From the NCBI RefSeq assembly GCF_001707755.1, contig NZ_MBDL01000001.1:62001-126000 (forward strand): 64,000 bases of DNA. The letters run 5' to 3'. Shown here piece after piece: positions 41,868 through 50,365 of the stretch. Made by a program: the position numbers and the translations under genes. This DNA comes from Acinetobacter celticus. GTDB lineage: Bacteria; Pseudomonadota; Gammaproteobacteria; Pseudomonadales; Moraxellaceae. The notes under the pieces are model-generated. The model was not told the origin of the DNA, searched no databases, and saw only the letters and a list, made by a program, of their open reading frames with translations. The stretch's first letter is position 1. Each line of letters starts with the position of its first letter.

Positions 41868-43133
41868 ATGCAACAGTCTATTGAACAATACATGCAAACG
41901 GTAGGACAACAGGCACGCCAAGCATCTCGCGTGTTAGCCAGTGCTTCTACCCATATTAAAAACAATGCACTATCTGCAATCTATACTGCTTTACAAAACA
42001 GTGAGACTGCTATTTTAGTTGCAAACCAAATTGATATGACCAAAGCGCATAACAATAATTTAGACAGTGCCCTGCTTGATCGCTTAGAACTGACTCCCGC
42101 ACGCTTTAAAGGAATGCTCCAAGGCTTAAAAGATGTGATTGGCCTCATAGATCCTATTGGTGAAATTACCGATATGGCATTCCGTCCCTCAGGGATTCAA
42201 CTGGGTAAAATGCGCGTGCCTTTAGGCGTTGTCGGCATGATTTACGAGTCTCGCCCAAACGTGACCTTAGAAGCAGCCTCATTGGCTTTAAAATCGGGTA
42301 ACGCAATTATTTTACGTGGTGGTTCTGAAGCCATTGAATCGAATCAAGCCATTGCAACTGCGATTCAACATGCACTAAAAACTTCGGGCTTACCAGAAAA
42401 CTCAGTACAAGTGATTAACACCACTGACCGCGCAGCAGTGGGTCAGTTAATTACCATGCCTGAATATGTTGACGTGATTGTTCCGCGTGGTGGCAAAAGT
42501 CTGATTGAACGGATTAGCAAAGAAGCCCGTGTTCCTGTGATTAAACATTTAGACGGTAACTGCCATGTCTATGTCGAAGCACAAGCCGATTTGCAAAAAG
42601 CCTTACCCATTGCGCTAAATGCAAAAACCCACCGCTATGGCGTATGTAATGCCATGGAAACACTTTTGGTCGATGAAAAAGTCGCTGAAGAATTTTTGCC
42701 TAATATTGCCGAACTGTATGTTGAAAAACAGGTCGAACTACGTGGTTGTCCAGAAGCACAACGTATTATTGGTAGCAATGTTATTGATGCCACAGAAGAA
42801 GATTGGTACACCGAATACCTAGGCCCAATTTTGGCAATTAAAGTGGTAAGCGGTATTGATGAAGCGATTGAGCATATTAATAAATATGGTTCACATCATA
42901 CCGATGCCATCATTACTGAAAACTACACCTTAGCGCGTAAATTTTTGGCCTGTGTTGATTCTAGTTCAGTGATGATTAATGCATCGACCCGTTTTGCTGA
43001 TGGTTTTGAATATGGTTTAGGTGCTGAAATTGGTATTTCAACCGATAAAATTCATGCCCGTGGCCCTGTTGGCTTAGAAGGCTTAACTTCACAAAAATGG
43101 GTGGTCTTTGGCGATGGTCAAATCCGCCAATAA
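41868..43133 (+). CDS. proA: Gamma-glutamyl phosphate reductase
   Basis: Second step of proline synthesis: NADPH-dependent reduction of gamma-glutamyl phosphate to the semialdehyde. 421 residues, aldehyde-dehydrogenase fold. Catalytic Cys260 in [14 protein letters not shown]; the conserved [16 protein letters not shown] and VPRGGKSLI segments are present. ATG 41868 is chosen over TTG 41841 because [10 protein letters not shown] is the family start. No proB next to it in this window. Confidence 0.96.
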   Translation: MQQSIEQYMQTVGQQARQASRVLASASTHIKNNALSAIYTALQNSETAILVANQIDMTKAHNNNLDSALLDRLELTPARFKGMLQGLKDVIGLIDPIGEITDMAFRPSGIQLGKMRVPLGVVGMIYESRPNVTLEAASLALKSGNAIILRGGSEAIESNQAIATAIQHALKTSGLPENSVQVINTTDRAAVGQLITMPEYVDVIVPRGGKSLIERISKEARVPVIKHLDGNCHVYVEAQADLQKALPIALNAKTHRYGVCNAMETLLVDEKVAEEFLPNIAELYVEKQVELRGCPEAQRIIGSNVIDATEEDWYTEYLGPILAIKVVSGIDEAIEHINKYGSHHTDAIITENYTLARKFLACVDSSSVMINASTRFADGFEYGLGAEIGISTDKIHARGPVGLEGLTSQKWVVFGDGQIRQ

Positions 43134-43158
43134 ATTATGCTTTAAACCTTAACTGTCT

Positions 43159-43192
43159 AAAAAAACAGTCCCATACTTGGGGCTGTTTTTTT
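43159..43192 (+). terminator. Terminator of proA
   Basis: AAAAACAGTCCC/GGGGCTGTTTTT around ATACTT, about 12-bp stem with one mismatch, then T run. Confidence 0.85.
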
Positions 43193-43291
43193 ATCTCAAA
43201 TCGGTCAGGTTCTCTAACTACATCTTTGCTGCAGAAAATTCCATCAAAAACTGATTCAATTCAAGTAAGAAGAAAAAATACAGGATTCTCT

Positions 43292-43696
43292 ATGTTTTAT
43301 TACTTAATGATCAGCACCTTTGTTCTCGCGCTTGGCGTATCGTTTATGGTCATGCGACTTTTTTCTCAATCCATTCAAGACATCTTAGCGCGTATTATTC
43401 AAGACCCCATTCATGACGCTTGGGCCAAATACACCAAATTTGCAGGTATGGTAGTCGGGACGTCTTCAGGTATTCGCATTTATGACATGGAAAAATACAT
43501 TACCCCACTGACCTATACAGACAATAACAAAAAAATTGTGATTGAACTGACGCAAGAGCGCTGGGTACTGGAAATTTATAGAACCATTATTGAAACCTTA
43601 CAAGGGCTGGCTTGGATGATGCTGGTGTTTTTTATGGTCGCCTTACTGGCTTACGTCATTGTACGATGGGCTGAAATAAAACATCAAAAACCTTAA
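43292..43696 (+). CDS. Small two-helix membrane protein of unknown function
   Basis: 134 residues from ATG 43292 (AGGA seven bases upstream; the frame is open far upstream without coding character). Two membrane helices, about 3-25 and 105-127, enclose an about 75-residue soluble loop with charged residues and VVIELTQERW-like strands. No family recognised. Not in an evident operon; a likely single gene between proA and ackA. Confidence 0.7.
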   Translation: MFYYLMISTFVLALGVSFMVMRLFSQSIQDILARIIQDPIHDAWAKYTKFAGMVVGTSSGIRIYDMEKYITPLTYTDNNKKIVIELTQERWVLEIYRTIIETLQGLAWMMLVFFMVALLAYVIVRWAEIKHQKP

Positions 43697-43995
43697 TTAT
43701 TTTATGGTTTTAAATTTAAAACAGATTAAAGCATGCTATTGTAAAATCATTGGCGACTAAATGTACTTATCGGTGATGACTATTTCATTAATAAATGGAA
43801 ACCATCAACTGATAAATTTTAGTTATTATCATCTAAGCGGTCGATAGTGCTTAAGTCTAATCGGCTAAAGTCTATCTTGGACAGAAAAACAACACGTGTT
43901 AAAACATCATTACTGATCTAAAGTGCATAAAAAAAGCACTGTGTTCAGATCAAATTAGGGATATGTACTTTAAATTAGAATTCGGGAAAAAAAAC
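43697..43995. promoter_or_regulatory. Leader region upstream of ackA
   Basis: About 300 bases. Near ackA there is a nested hairpin: GATCT (43915-43919)/AGATC (43947-43951) around AGTGC (43922-43926)/GCACT (43936-43940), and a 10-bp palindrome AACACGTGTT (43891-43900). These could fold in the mRNA leader or act as operators. No known riboswitch recognised. Confidence 0.4.
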
Positions 43996-45216
43996 GTGTA
44001 TACATCAGTATTAGTAATTAACTGTGGTTCATCTTCAATTAAATATGCGTTGGTTTCTGAACGTCGTGAAGATCGTATTTTTGGCTTAGCAGAAAACCTA
44101 GGCTCTCCTGAAGCGCGTATTAAAGGCATTACCACAGGTGGTGAAGCGCTAGAGATTTCTATGCCCAATGCAGATCATGAAAAGGCATTAGAAATTATTC
44201 TTGAACGCATCTCGCATCATAACCCACAAGCCATTGGTCACCGCGTTGTACACGGCGGTACATTGACCAAAGCTGAATTATTAACACCTGAAATTATTGA
44301 TCGTATTCGTGAAGCAACGCCACTTGCGCCACTTCACAATCCTGCACATTTGGTGGGTATTACCGCCACCATGCGTCTTTTCCCTGAATTACCACAAGTT
44401 GCAGTTTTTGATACAGCTTTCCATCAAACAATGCCTGCGCATGCATATCGCTATGCCCTACCTAAATTCCTATACACCATGCACAATGTGCGTCGTTACG
44501 GCTTCCATGGTACGAGTCATGCTTATGTATCTGAGCGCGGTTCAGAATTAGCTGGTAGTTTTAAACAAGGTGGCTGGTTAACAGCGCACTTGGGCAATGG
44601 TAGCTCGACATGTGCCATTTGGAATGGTCAAAGTGTTGATACCTCTATGGGCTTGACTCCACTAGAAGGTGTGGTCATGGGTACGCGTAGTGGTGATGTT
44701 GACCCAAGTATTCACCGTTTCCTTGCTTCTAATTTAGGCTGGGATATTTATAAAATTGATAAGATGTTAAATAACGAGTCAGGCTTATTGGGCTTGTCTG
44801 ATCTTTCAAATGACATGCGTACTTTGATTGAAGCCTCTGAACAAGGCAATGAAGATGCAACGCTTGCCATTGAAGTATTCTGCTACCGCTTAGCAAAATC
44901 TTTAGCGGCTTTAAGCTGTGGCCTACCACAACTTAACGGATTATTCTTTACTGGCGGTATTGGTGAAAACTCTGCGTTCATTCGCGAAAAAACAGTTTCA
45001 TATTTACCGCACTTCGGTTTCAACTTAAGCAAAGAAAAAAATGATGGCTTAAAGCGTGGCACAGAAGGTCGTATCGATGTTGGCAATGGCCCACAAATTT
45101 GGGTTGTACCAACAGATGAAGAAGGCCGTATTGCCAAAGAAACACAGTCTGTCGTGGAACAAGGGGTTTCAGCTGCTGTAAAAAAGTCTGATGTGGTCGA
45201 AGAAGCTGTTGCTTAA
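43996..45216 (+). CDS. ackA: Acetate kinase
   Basis: Interconverts acetate plus ATP and acetyl phosphate. About 406 residues from GTG 43996 (GGGA eight bases upstream); ATG 43963 is also possible and adds 11 residues. ASKHA fold: start [14 protein letters not shown], catalytic His/Arg segments GHRVVHGG and [12 protein letters not shown], phosphate loop [14 protein letters not shown], and [15 protein letters not shown]. Sixty bases before pta; the two form the reversible acetate pathway and are surely co-transcribed. Confidence 0.96.
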   Translation: MYTSVLVINCGSSSIKYALVSERREDRIFGLAENLGSPEARIKGITTGGEALEISMPNADHEKALEIILERISHHNPQAIGHRVVHGGTLTKAELLTPEIIDRIREATPLAPLHNPAHLVGITATMRLFPELPQVAVFDTAFHQTMPAHAYRYALPKFLYTMHNVRRYGFHGTSHAYVSERGSELAGSFKQGGWLTAHLGNGSSTCAIWNGQSVDTSMGLTPLEGVVMGTRSGDVDPSIHRFLASNLGWDIYKIDKMLNNESGLLGLSDLSNDMRTLIEASEQGNEDATLAIEVFCYRLAKSLAALSCGLPQLNGLFFTGGIGENSAFIREKTVSYLPHFGFNLSKEKNDGLKRGTEGRIDVGNGPQIWVVPTDEEGRIAKETQSVVEQGVSAAVKKSDVVEEAVA

Positions 45217-45276
45217 AACAGCAGCTTCCAGCACGCAATCGAGTTCAATATTTTATTTTATTAATTTAGACACCTT

Positions 45277-47418
45277 ATGAAAACAATTTTACTCGTGCCA
45301 ACTGGGGAAAGTGTAGGTTTAGCATCTGCATGTTTGGGCTTAATTTATGCGCTTGATTGCCAAGGAATTAAGGCTGGTTTTTTAAAGCCCTTTGCACAAG
45401 AACCTCATGCGACAACAGACCGCACCACAGCGCTATATCGCCATTTATTCAACAATGAAACTGTTGAACCAATCAGCCATGCCACGGTAACCCGTCGCTT
45501 GAGCCGAGATGAAAATGATGAGCTGTTAGAAGATGCTGTGCGCCTGCATCGTGACATCGCAAAAAAACACGATTTAATTATTGTGGAAGGTTTGGTTCCC
45601 AATAGCCATAATTCATTTGCCTCTGAACTGAATGCAGCTTTGGCCAAAGCACTAGATGCCAAAGTAGTTATTGTCAGTACCGCTGATATTCAGAACCCGA
45701 AAGTGACTGCAGAAAAAATTGAAGCACAAATTCGAAATTTTGGCGGAACCAACAATGAGCGGACAGCGGGCGTGCTGTTTATGCGTACCAAAGGCTTACC
45801 CGCAGATTCTGCACAGGTGCCTGTGACCATTGATCCGAGCCTGCGTTTAATCAGTGATATCAATACATTTTCTATTGAATTGCAAAAACAAAATACTCAT
45901 ATTGGTTCAGCCAGTTTTCCGATTATTGGTCTAGTGCCCTTCAGTAATACGCTAAGCGTGCCACGAATGTCCGATTTGGTTGCACACATTTCTGCACATT
46001 GGATTAACGAAGGTGATGCTCAGCAACGTCGCGTTTTACACAGCAGTTTAATTGCATCTAATATTGAGCATGAGCTACATAAATTTGTGGCGGGTGAACT
46101 GATTGTCAGCGCTTCAGACCGTATTGATGTGCTTTTAGCCAGTAGCTTAGCAAGCAGCAATGGTATTCCGCTTGCGGGCCTCATTTTGACAGAACATCAT
46201 CATCCTAATGAGCAAGTTTTAGATTTTTGCCAAACTGCAATTAAACAAGGTTTACCGATTGCCCATACACCACTGAGCACGTTTGAAGCAGCGCAAGAAC
46301 TGGCAAATTTAAGCAATGAAATTCCTATAGATGATATAGAACGTGCAGACCAAGTCACACGCTTTGTCTCTAGCCATATTGACCCTGAATGGATTACACA
46401 GCTGATTAATGGTTCATATCAGTCCCGTTTATCTCCTTCAGCTTTCCGCCACGAGTTAGTACAAAAGTCTATTGCGGCTAAAAAACGTATTGTACTTCCT
46501 GAAGGTGATGAACCGCGTACAGTTCAAGCGGCTGCCATTTGCCAAGCGCGTGGCATTGCACAATGTGTATTGCTTGCAAAACCTGAAGCGGTCATTGAAG
46601 TCGCTAAAGCACGTGGCATTGAATTGCCTTATGATTTGGAAATTATTGATCCTGACCTAATTCGTGACAACTATGTTGAAAAAATGGTTGAGCTACGTAA
46701 GGGTAAAATCAATGAATTACAAGCACGTGAACAACTACAAGATACCGTTGTTCTTGGCACAATGATGCTGACTTTAAATCAAGTCGATGGTTTAGTTTCT
46801 GGTGCCGTACATACCACAGCTAATACTGTCCGCCCTGCTTTTCAGTTAATTAAAACAGCACCTGAATACTCTTTAGTTTCTTCAGTATTCTTTATGCTGT
46901 TACCCGATGAAGTTTACGTATACGGTGACTGCGCAATTAACCCAGATCCAGATGCAGAACAATTGGCTGAAATTGCTATTCAGTCCGCAGACTCTGCAAA
47001 AGCCTTTGGGATTGACCCGCGTATTGCCATGATTTCTTATTCAACAGGCACATCAGGTGCAGGTGCAGAAGTTGAAAAAGTAGCGAAAGCCACTGAAATT
47101 GCTAGACAACGTCGTCCTGATTTATTAATTGATGGCCCACTTCAGTACGATGCTGCCTCAGTCGAAAGTGTTGGTCGCTCGAAAGCCCCAGATTCTAAAG
47201 TTGCTGGCCGTGCCAACGTGTTTATTTTCCCTGACTTAAACACAGGCAACACCACTTATAAAGCAGTACAACGTTCTGCCAATGTGGTAAGCGTTGGCCC
47301 AATGTTGCAAGGTTTGAACAAACCTGTAAATGACTTGTCTCGTGGTGCTTTAGTCGATGATATTGTGTTCACTATTGCATTAACTGCTATTCAAGCTGAA
47401 CAACAAGCTACTCAGTAG
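45277..47418 (+). CDS. pta: Phosphate acetyltransferase (long form)
   Basis: Converts acetyl-CoA and phosphate to acetyl phosphate. 713 residues, the long three-domain enzyme: N-terminal DRTGG/AAA-like regulatory part with a P-loop relative (PTGESVGLASA), a middle domain, and the C-terminal catalytic PTA_PTB domain (PEGDEPRTVQAA, MISYSTGTSGAGAEVEKV, DGPLQYDAA). Ends MLQGLNKPVNDLSRGALVDD, which recurs decayed at 47,641-47,748. Partner of ackA. Confidence 0.97.
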   Translation: MKTILLVPTGESVGLASACLGLIYALDCQGIKAGFLKPFAQEPHATTDRTTALYRHLFNNETVEPISHATVTRRLSRDENDELLEDAVRLHRDIAKKHDLIIVEGLVPNSHNSFASELNAALAKALDAKVVIVSTADIQNPKVTAEKIEAQIRNFGGTNNERTAGVLFMRTKGLPADSAQVPVTIDPSLRLISDINTFSIELQKQNTHIGSASFPIIGLVPFSNTLSVPRMSDLVAHISAHWINEGDAQQRRVLHSSLIASNIEHELHKFVAGELIVSASDRIDVLLASSLASSNGIPLAGLILTEHHHPNEQVLDFCQTAIKQGLPIAHTPLSTFEAAQELANLSNEIPIDDIERADQVTRFVSSHIDPEWITQLINGSYQSRLSPSAFRHELVQKSIAAKKRIVLPEGDEPRTVQAAAICQARGIAQCVLLAKPEAVIEVAKARGIELPYDLEIIDPDLIRDNYVEKMVELRKGKINELQAREQLQDTVVLGTMMLTLNQVDGLVSGAVHTTANTVRPAFQLIKTAPEYSLVSSVFFMLLPDEVYVYGDCAINPDPDAEQLAEIAIQSADSAKAFGIDPRIAMISYSTGTSGAGAEVEKVAKATEIARQRRPDLLIDGPLQYDAASVESVGRSKAPDSKVAGRANVFIFPDLNTGNTTYKAVQRSANVVSVGPMLQGLNKPVNDLSRGALVDDIVFTIALTAIQAEQQATQ

Positions 47419-47441
47419 TTTTTAACAGTTGGTACTCAGCG

Positions 47442-47472
47442 CCATCCAATCGAAAGATTGGGTGGTTTTTTT
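47442..47472 (+). terminator. Terminator of ackA-pta
   Basis: CCATCCAATC/GATTGGGTGG with a GAAA tetraloop, one T:G pair, then seven T residues. Confidence 0.9.
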
Positions 47473-47640
47473 ATTGTGTATAAGAGCATTTATATTCAAT
47501 ACAACAGATGATAAAAAATTGTATGTCATCCCAATCGCACTTTTTTATATATGAATTCTTCCAAAAACAGCGTACATTTTTTATAAATGAATCAATTTTC
47601 TTTTTTGAATGAAGATCTTCGTTAAATTTACTTCAGATCT

Positions 47641-47748
47641 TAGAGTAATGCTACAAGGTTTTAATAAACCTGTAATGACCTATCTCGTGGTACTTTAAGC
47701 CATGACATCGTATTTATCATGGCATTCGCTACATTCCAAGCACATTAA
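47641..47748 (+). pseudogene. Decayed partial copy of the pta 3' end
   Basis: Read in two frames it gives MLQGFNKPV then DLSRGTL, HDIVFIMAFATFQAH and a stop, aligning with the last 35 or so residues of Pta (MLQGLNKPVNDLSRGALVDD, then IVFTIALTAIQ). The DNA aligns over about 100 bases, with a one-base deletion at CCTGT-AATGAC. It begins about 220 bases beyond the intact gene. This is a tandem partial duplication now broken; it is not translated as a useful protein. Confidence 0.75.
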
Positions 47749-47885
47749 ATGATCGATCTGGCGCGCAGTTGCTTCATGTTTCGGTACAATACCAAAATAA
47801 ATAAAAAATGATAAGAATTTACTTTTCAAATAGTTAAACCATATAATCAAGCAATATAATTACACTTTAAATCATTGGTCTAATA

Positions 47886-48898
47886 ATGAATAAAAAATGG
47901 CTTCCAATACTAATGGTGACAACGTTTTCACTCAGCGCATGTAATAAACCGAATCAACAACTCCAAGTTCAAGCAGAAACCCATTCATCTTCTGCCAGTT
48001 TGACCACTGCCAATTCGGTTGATATTAAAGACGATCTTAAAACTTTGGATCTGGTCGCAAATAAACATTCTCAAGCGATGTTGAATGCACAAGATGCACT
48101 AAATACAGCCCTTCAAAATAAAGAGCTCAATACTCTTTCGGCTCTATTGGAAAACTCAAAACACGTACAACCGAGTTTAACGCCGCTTTGGATGTGACAA
48201 ACTTCAAAAGTCATGAAGTGGATGCATTAAGTGAAAAATTTAAGCAAGTTCATCTATTGGGACTTGAAATAGCTCAAGAAAATAGCAAAAACCCACCACA
48301 GCCAGAGCGTATTAATGCTTTAAAAACACAAATCGGTGCATTACAGCAAAGTGTTCTGAACGACATGAGGTCATTGCAATACACCGCATATACTCAACCA
48401 AATCCTGCTGAAGCAGACCACACGTCACCGCAGATAAAACCAAACACAGAAATAAATGTAACGGATCAAACTCCAGTCATTGCAACTTCAGATCTTAGTC
48501 AAGATAATGTAGCAGACATCAAACATGATCTCGTCGTTCTTAGCGCCGTATCTCAAACAGCCAAACACAATGCTCAAGATTCATTTATGGACATGCAACA
48601 TGCGCTAGACAGCGGTAATAGGAATGCGCTTATGACGGCTGTTAAGCAAATCACTACGCGACTTCACGACCTAAATCAAAAATACAATGCTGTAACACTC
48701 AAAAGCGCTGAAGTCACGGAAGCGCGTGAAAGGTTGAAAGAAGAAAATAATCTTCAAATTGAAATGAGTAACATTATCTTGTCTGCTTCACCAGATCGAC
48801 AAAAGTTTGCTGAGTTGAATAATAAATGGAAAAATTCTCAGAAAATGGTGGAGATTGAGATGGAAGCGCTTCGGATTAAAGCCAATACAGCGTCATGA
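47886..48898 (+). pseudogene. Lipoprotein with duplicated helical module, split by a frameshift
   Basis: Frame 1 (47886-48197) starts with a lipobox LSAC and reads DDLKTLDLVANKHSQAMLNA, then ends early at TGA. Frame 2 (open from before 48188 to 48898) continues TTEFNAALDVTNFKSHEVDA and later repeats the module (KHDLVVLSAVSQTAKHNAQD). One extra A in the AAAA run at 48159-48162 would fuse them into an about 337-residue lipoprotein with two similar helical halves. Either a recent mutation or a sequencing error. Function unknown; no known domain recognised. Confidence 0.8.
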
Positions 48899-49162
48899 TT
48901 AATTCATAGATCTTTTATAAAGTGGATCAGTCGTATTAAGTGCCGTTAATTCCAACATTCATTGGATGTACAGACCTCGCTTCATGTTCAAGTCGTAAAT
49001 AACCTTGGATAAAGTTTCATTTCCGTCTCAATTTTTTTAGCATGAAAATGCCAATGGACTTTATTTAATGTCATAACCGTCTGATCATACTAACAAATAT
49101 GAATCGTTAAATTTTCAACCATCAATATCAGACAAAAAAGGGACTATGCCAACACCAGAAAC
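48899..49162. other. Intergenic region, nothing recognised
   Basis: About 260 bases between the split lipoprotein and a convergent methyltransferase gene. No gene or strong hairpin seen. Confidence 0.4.
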
Positions 49163-49777
49163 TTACTGCTTTTGCGCCAACCACACCGTATGTCCTGTAC
49201 ACTCCACATCGTTAGCGACCATTTTTACCACATTAAAACCATACTGTTTTAATAAAACCCGATATTCATCTTGTGACAAACTGGCATGATATAAAGCATC
49301 ACCAAACATATCTCCCATTACTTCACCAGCCGTAGGCCCACTCGTGAACATTAAAGCCGTATTGGCTACTGAAAATTGAGCAAATTGCGCAAACATCTGT
49401 CGCTGATCATCTGGGGTTAAATGAAAAAAACTATCCCACGCCAAAATAGCATTAAACTTTTGATCTAATTCAACAGTTCGCATATCTGCTTGAACCCAAG
49501 TCTGCTTGGGAAAGTTTTTTTGCGCCATTGCAATCATCACATCTGAACTGTCTACACCTATAAGTGTATGCCCTTGCTGTATCAAATAATCTGCAATGGG
49601 TTTTGCCGAGCCACAACCTAAATCTAAAAGAGTCGAGTGCACAGGAATTAAACTAAGAAACAGGTCTAACCATGCCTTTTCATACAAAAAATCGCCACGT
49701 AATTCAGTCCATGCGCGCGCATGTTTTTTATAGATTTCAATAATATTTTGTGCCAGAGCAGCTTGATTTTCCATCAT
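49163..49777 (-). CDS. Class I SAM-dependent methyltransferase
   Basis: 204 residues. SAM motif LDLGCGSAKPIADYL, acidic second motif GVDSSDVMIAMA, and the post-motif QADMRTVELDQKF then AWDSFFHL. This is the Methyltransf_11/25 type of small-molecule methyltransferase; substrate unknown. Start ATG 49777 (or 49774). Probable -10 TATACT at 49801-49806 on the minus strand; its -35 falls in the octanucleotide repeat, so expression could depend on repeat number. Confidence 0.82.
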   Translation of the reverse strand: MMENQAALAQNIIEIYKKHARAWTELRGDFLYEKAWLDLFLSLIPVHSTLLDLGCGSAKPIADYLIQQGHTLIGVDSSDVMIAMAQKNFPKQTWVQADMRTVELDQKFNAILAWDSFFHLTPDDQRQMFAQFAQFSVANTALMFTSGPTAGEVMGDMFGDALYHASLSQDEYRVLLKQYGFNVVKMVANDVECTGHTVWLAQKQ

Positions 49778-49820
49778 CTAAAATTTCTTATCTTTTAACG
49801 AGTATACGCAAATTTAGATC

Positions 49821-49904
49821 ATGAGTTGATGAGTTGATGAGTTGATGAGTTGATGAGTTGATGAGTTGATGAGTTGATGAGTTGATGAGTTGATGAGTTG
49901 ATGA
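49821..49904. repeat. Octanucleotide tandem repeat, 10.5 copies
   Basis: Ten exact copies of ATGAGTTG (49821-49900) plus ATGA. It lies 43 bases upstream of the leftward methyltransferase gene and downstream of a small leftward membrane ORF. Perfect identity suggests slippage is active, so copy number probably varies between strains. Confidence 0.95.
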
Positions 49905-49936
49905 ACATATTATTTTTATAAAACCGAGTATCAAAA

Positions 49937-49967
49937 AAAGAAGAAAAGCTTATGCCTGTTCTTCTTT
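49937..49967 (-). terminator. Weak terminator-like hairpin after the 29-codon ORF
   Basis: On the minus strand AAAGAAGAA/TTCTTCTTT is a perfect 9-bp stem, followed by TTTT. The stem is AT-rich, so moderate strength. It overlaps the last codons of the small ORF. Confidence 0.5.
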
Positions 49968-50039
49968 CTGTCCGTACATCCACGTTGCGGCGATATATAC
50001 TGCAAAACCCACAACCATCAAAATACTGCTTACTGTCAT
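49950..50039 (-). CDS. Candidate 29-residue single-helix membrane protein
   Basis: ATG at 50039, TAA at 49950-49952. The protein is MTVSSILMVVGFAVYIAATW followed by MYGQKEEQA: a hydrophobic helix of about 20 residues, then a short charged tail, the layout of small bacterial membrane regulators or subunits. The ribosome site is weak (TAAAG). A GCATAATTG -10-like stretch lies upstream. Family not recognised. The ordered helix-then-charged-tail layout argues against chance, but it needs conservation to be accepted. Confidence 0.55.
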   Translation of the reverse strand: MTVSSILMVVGFAVYIAATWMYGQKEEQA

Positions 50040-50194
50040 CTTTATGACTCGCTGTTAATTTGTGACAATTATGCGAAAGTTTTATGACAGTTATATGACA
50101 ACCATAAATTTTATTAAAATTTATTTTAATAATATATATCAATAACTTATATAAATATAGATATTTAACTTTCAAAATTATCATATTATTTCTT

Positions 50195-50226
50195 ATCAAA
50201 TATGACACTTTCTTGTCATATTTGAT
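50195..50226. promoter_or_regulatory. Perfect 13-bp dyad upstream of fumarase gene
   Basis: ATCAAATATGACA (50195-50207)/TGTCATATTTGAT (50214-50226), centre CTTTCT. It is 140 bases upstream of fumA. The inner word TATGACA recurs at 50083-50089 and 50094-50100, giving four copies in about 140 bases, which looks like a regulator's binding sites. The rest of 50040-50365 is very AT-rich. Confidence 0.5.
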
Positions 50227-50365
50227 CCTGTTGCGACAACATTGACAGCCTACTTATATGCCGATATTAAACTTTCGCCCAAAGCCTTTTCAAAACGCCC
50301 ACAACTCGATCTTTTTGTCTTATAATTTAGCCCGCTAGCTATCAGCCCGCTCAAGAGATATTTGT

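Noticed and set aside
49819-50208. Leftward 129-codon frame with INSSTHQL repeats
   Set aside because: The repeat protein is just the octanucleotide read in three frames; the upstream part overlaps the better 29-codon ORF in another frame and has no coding character.
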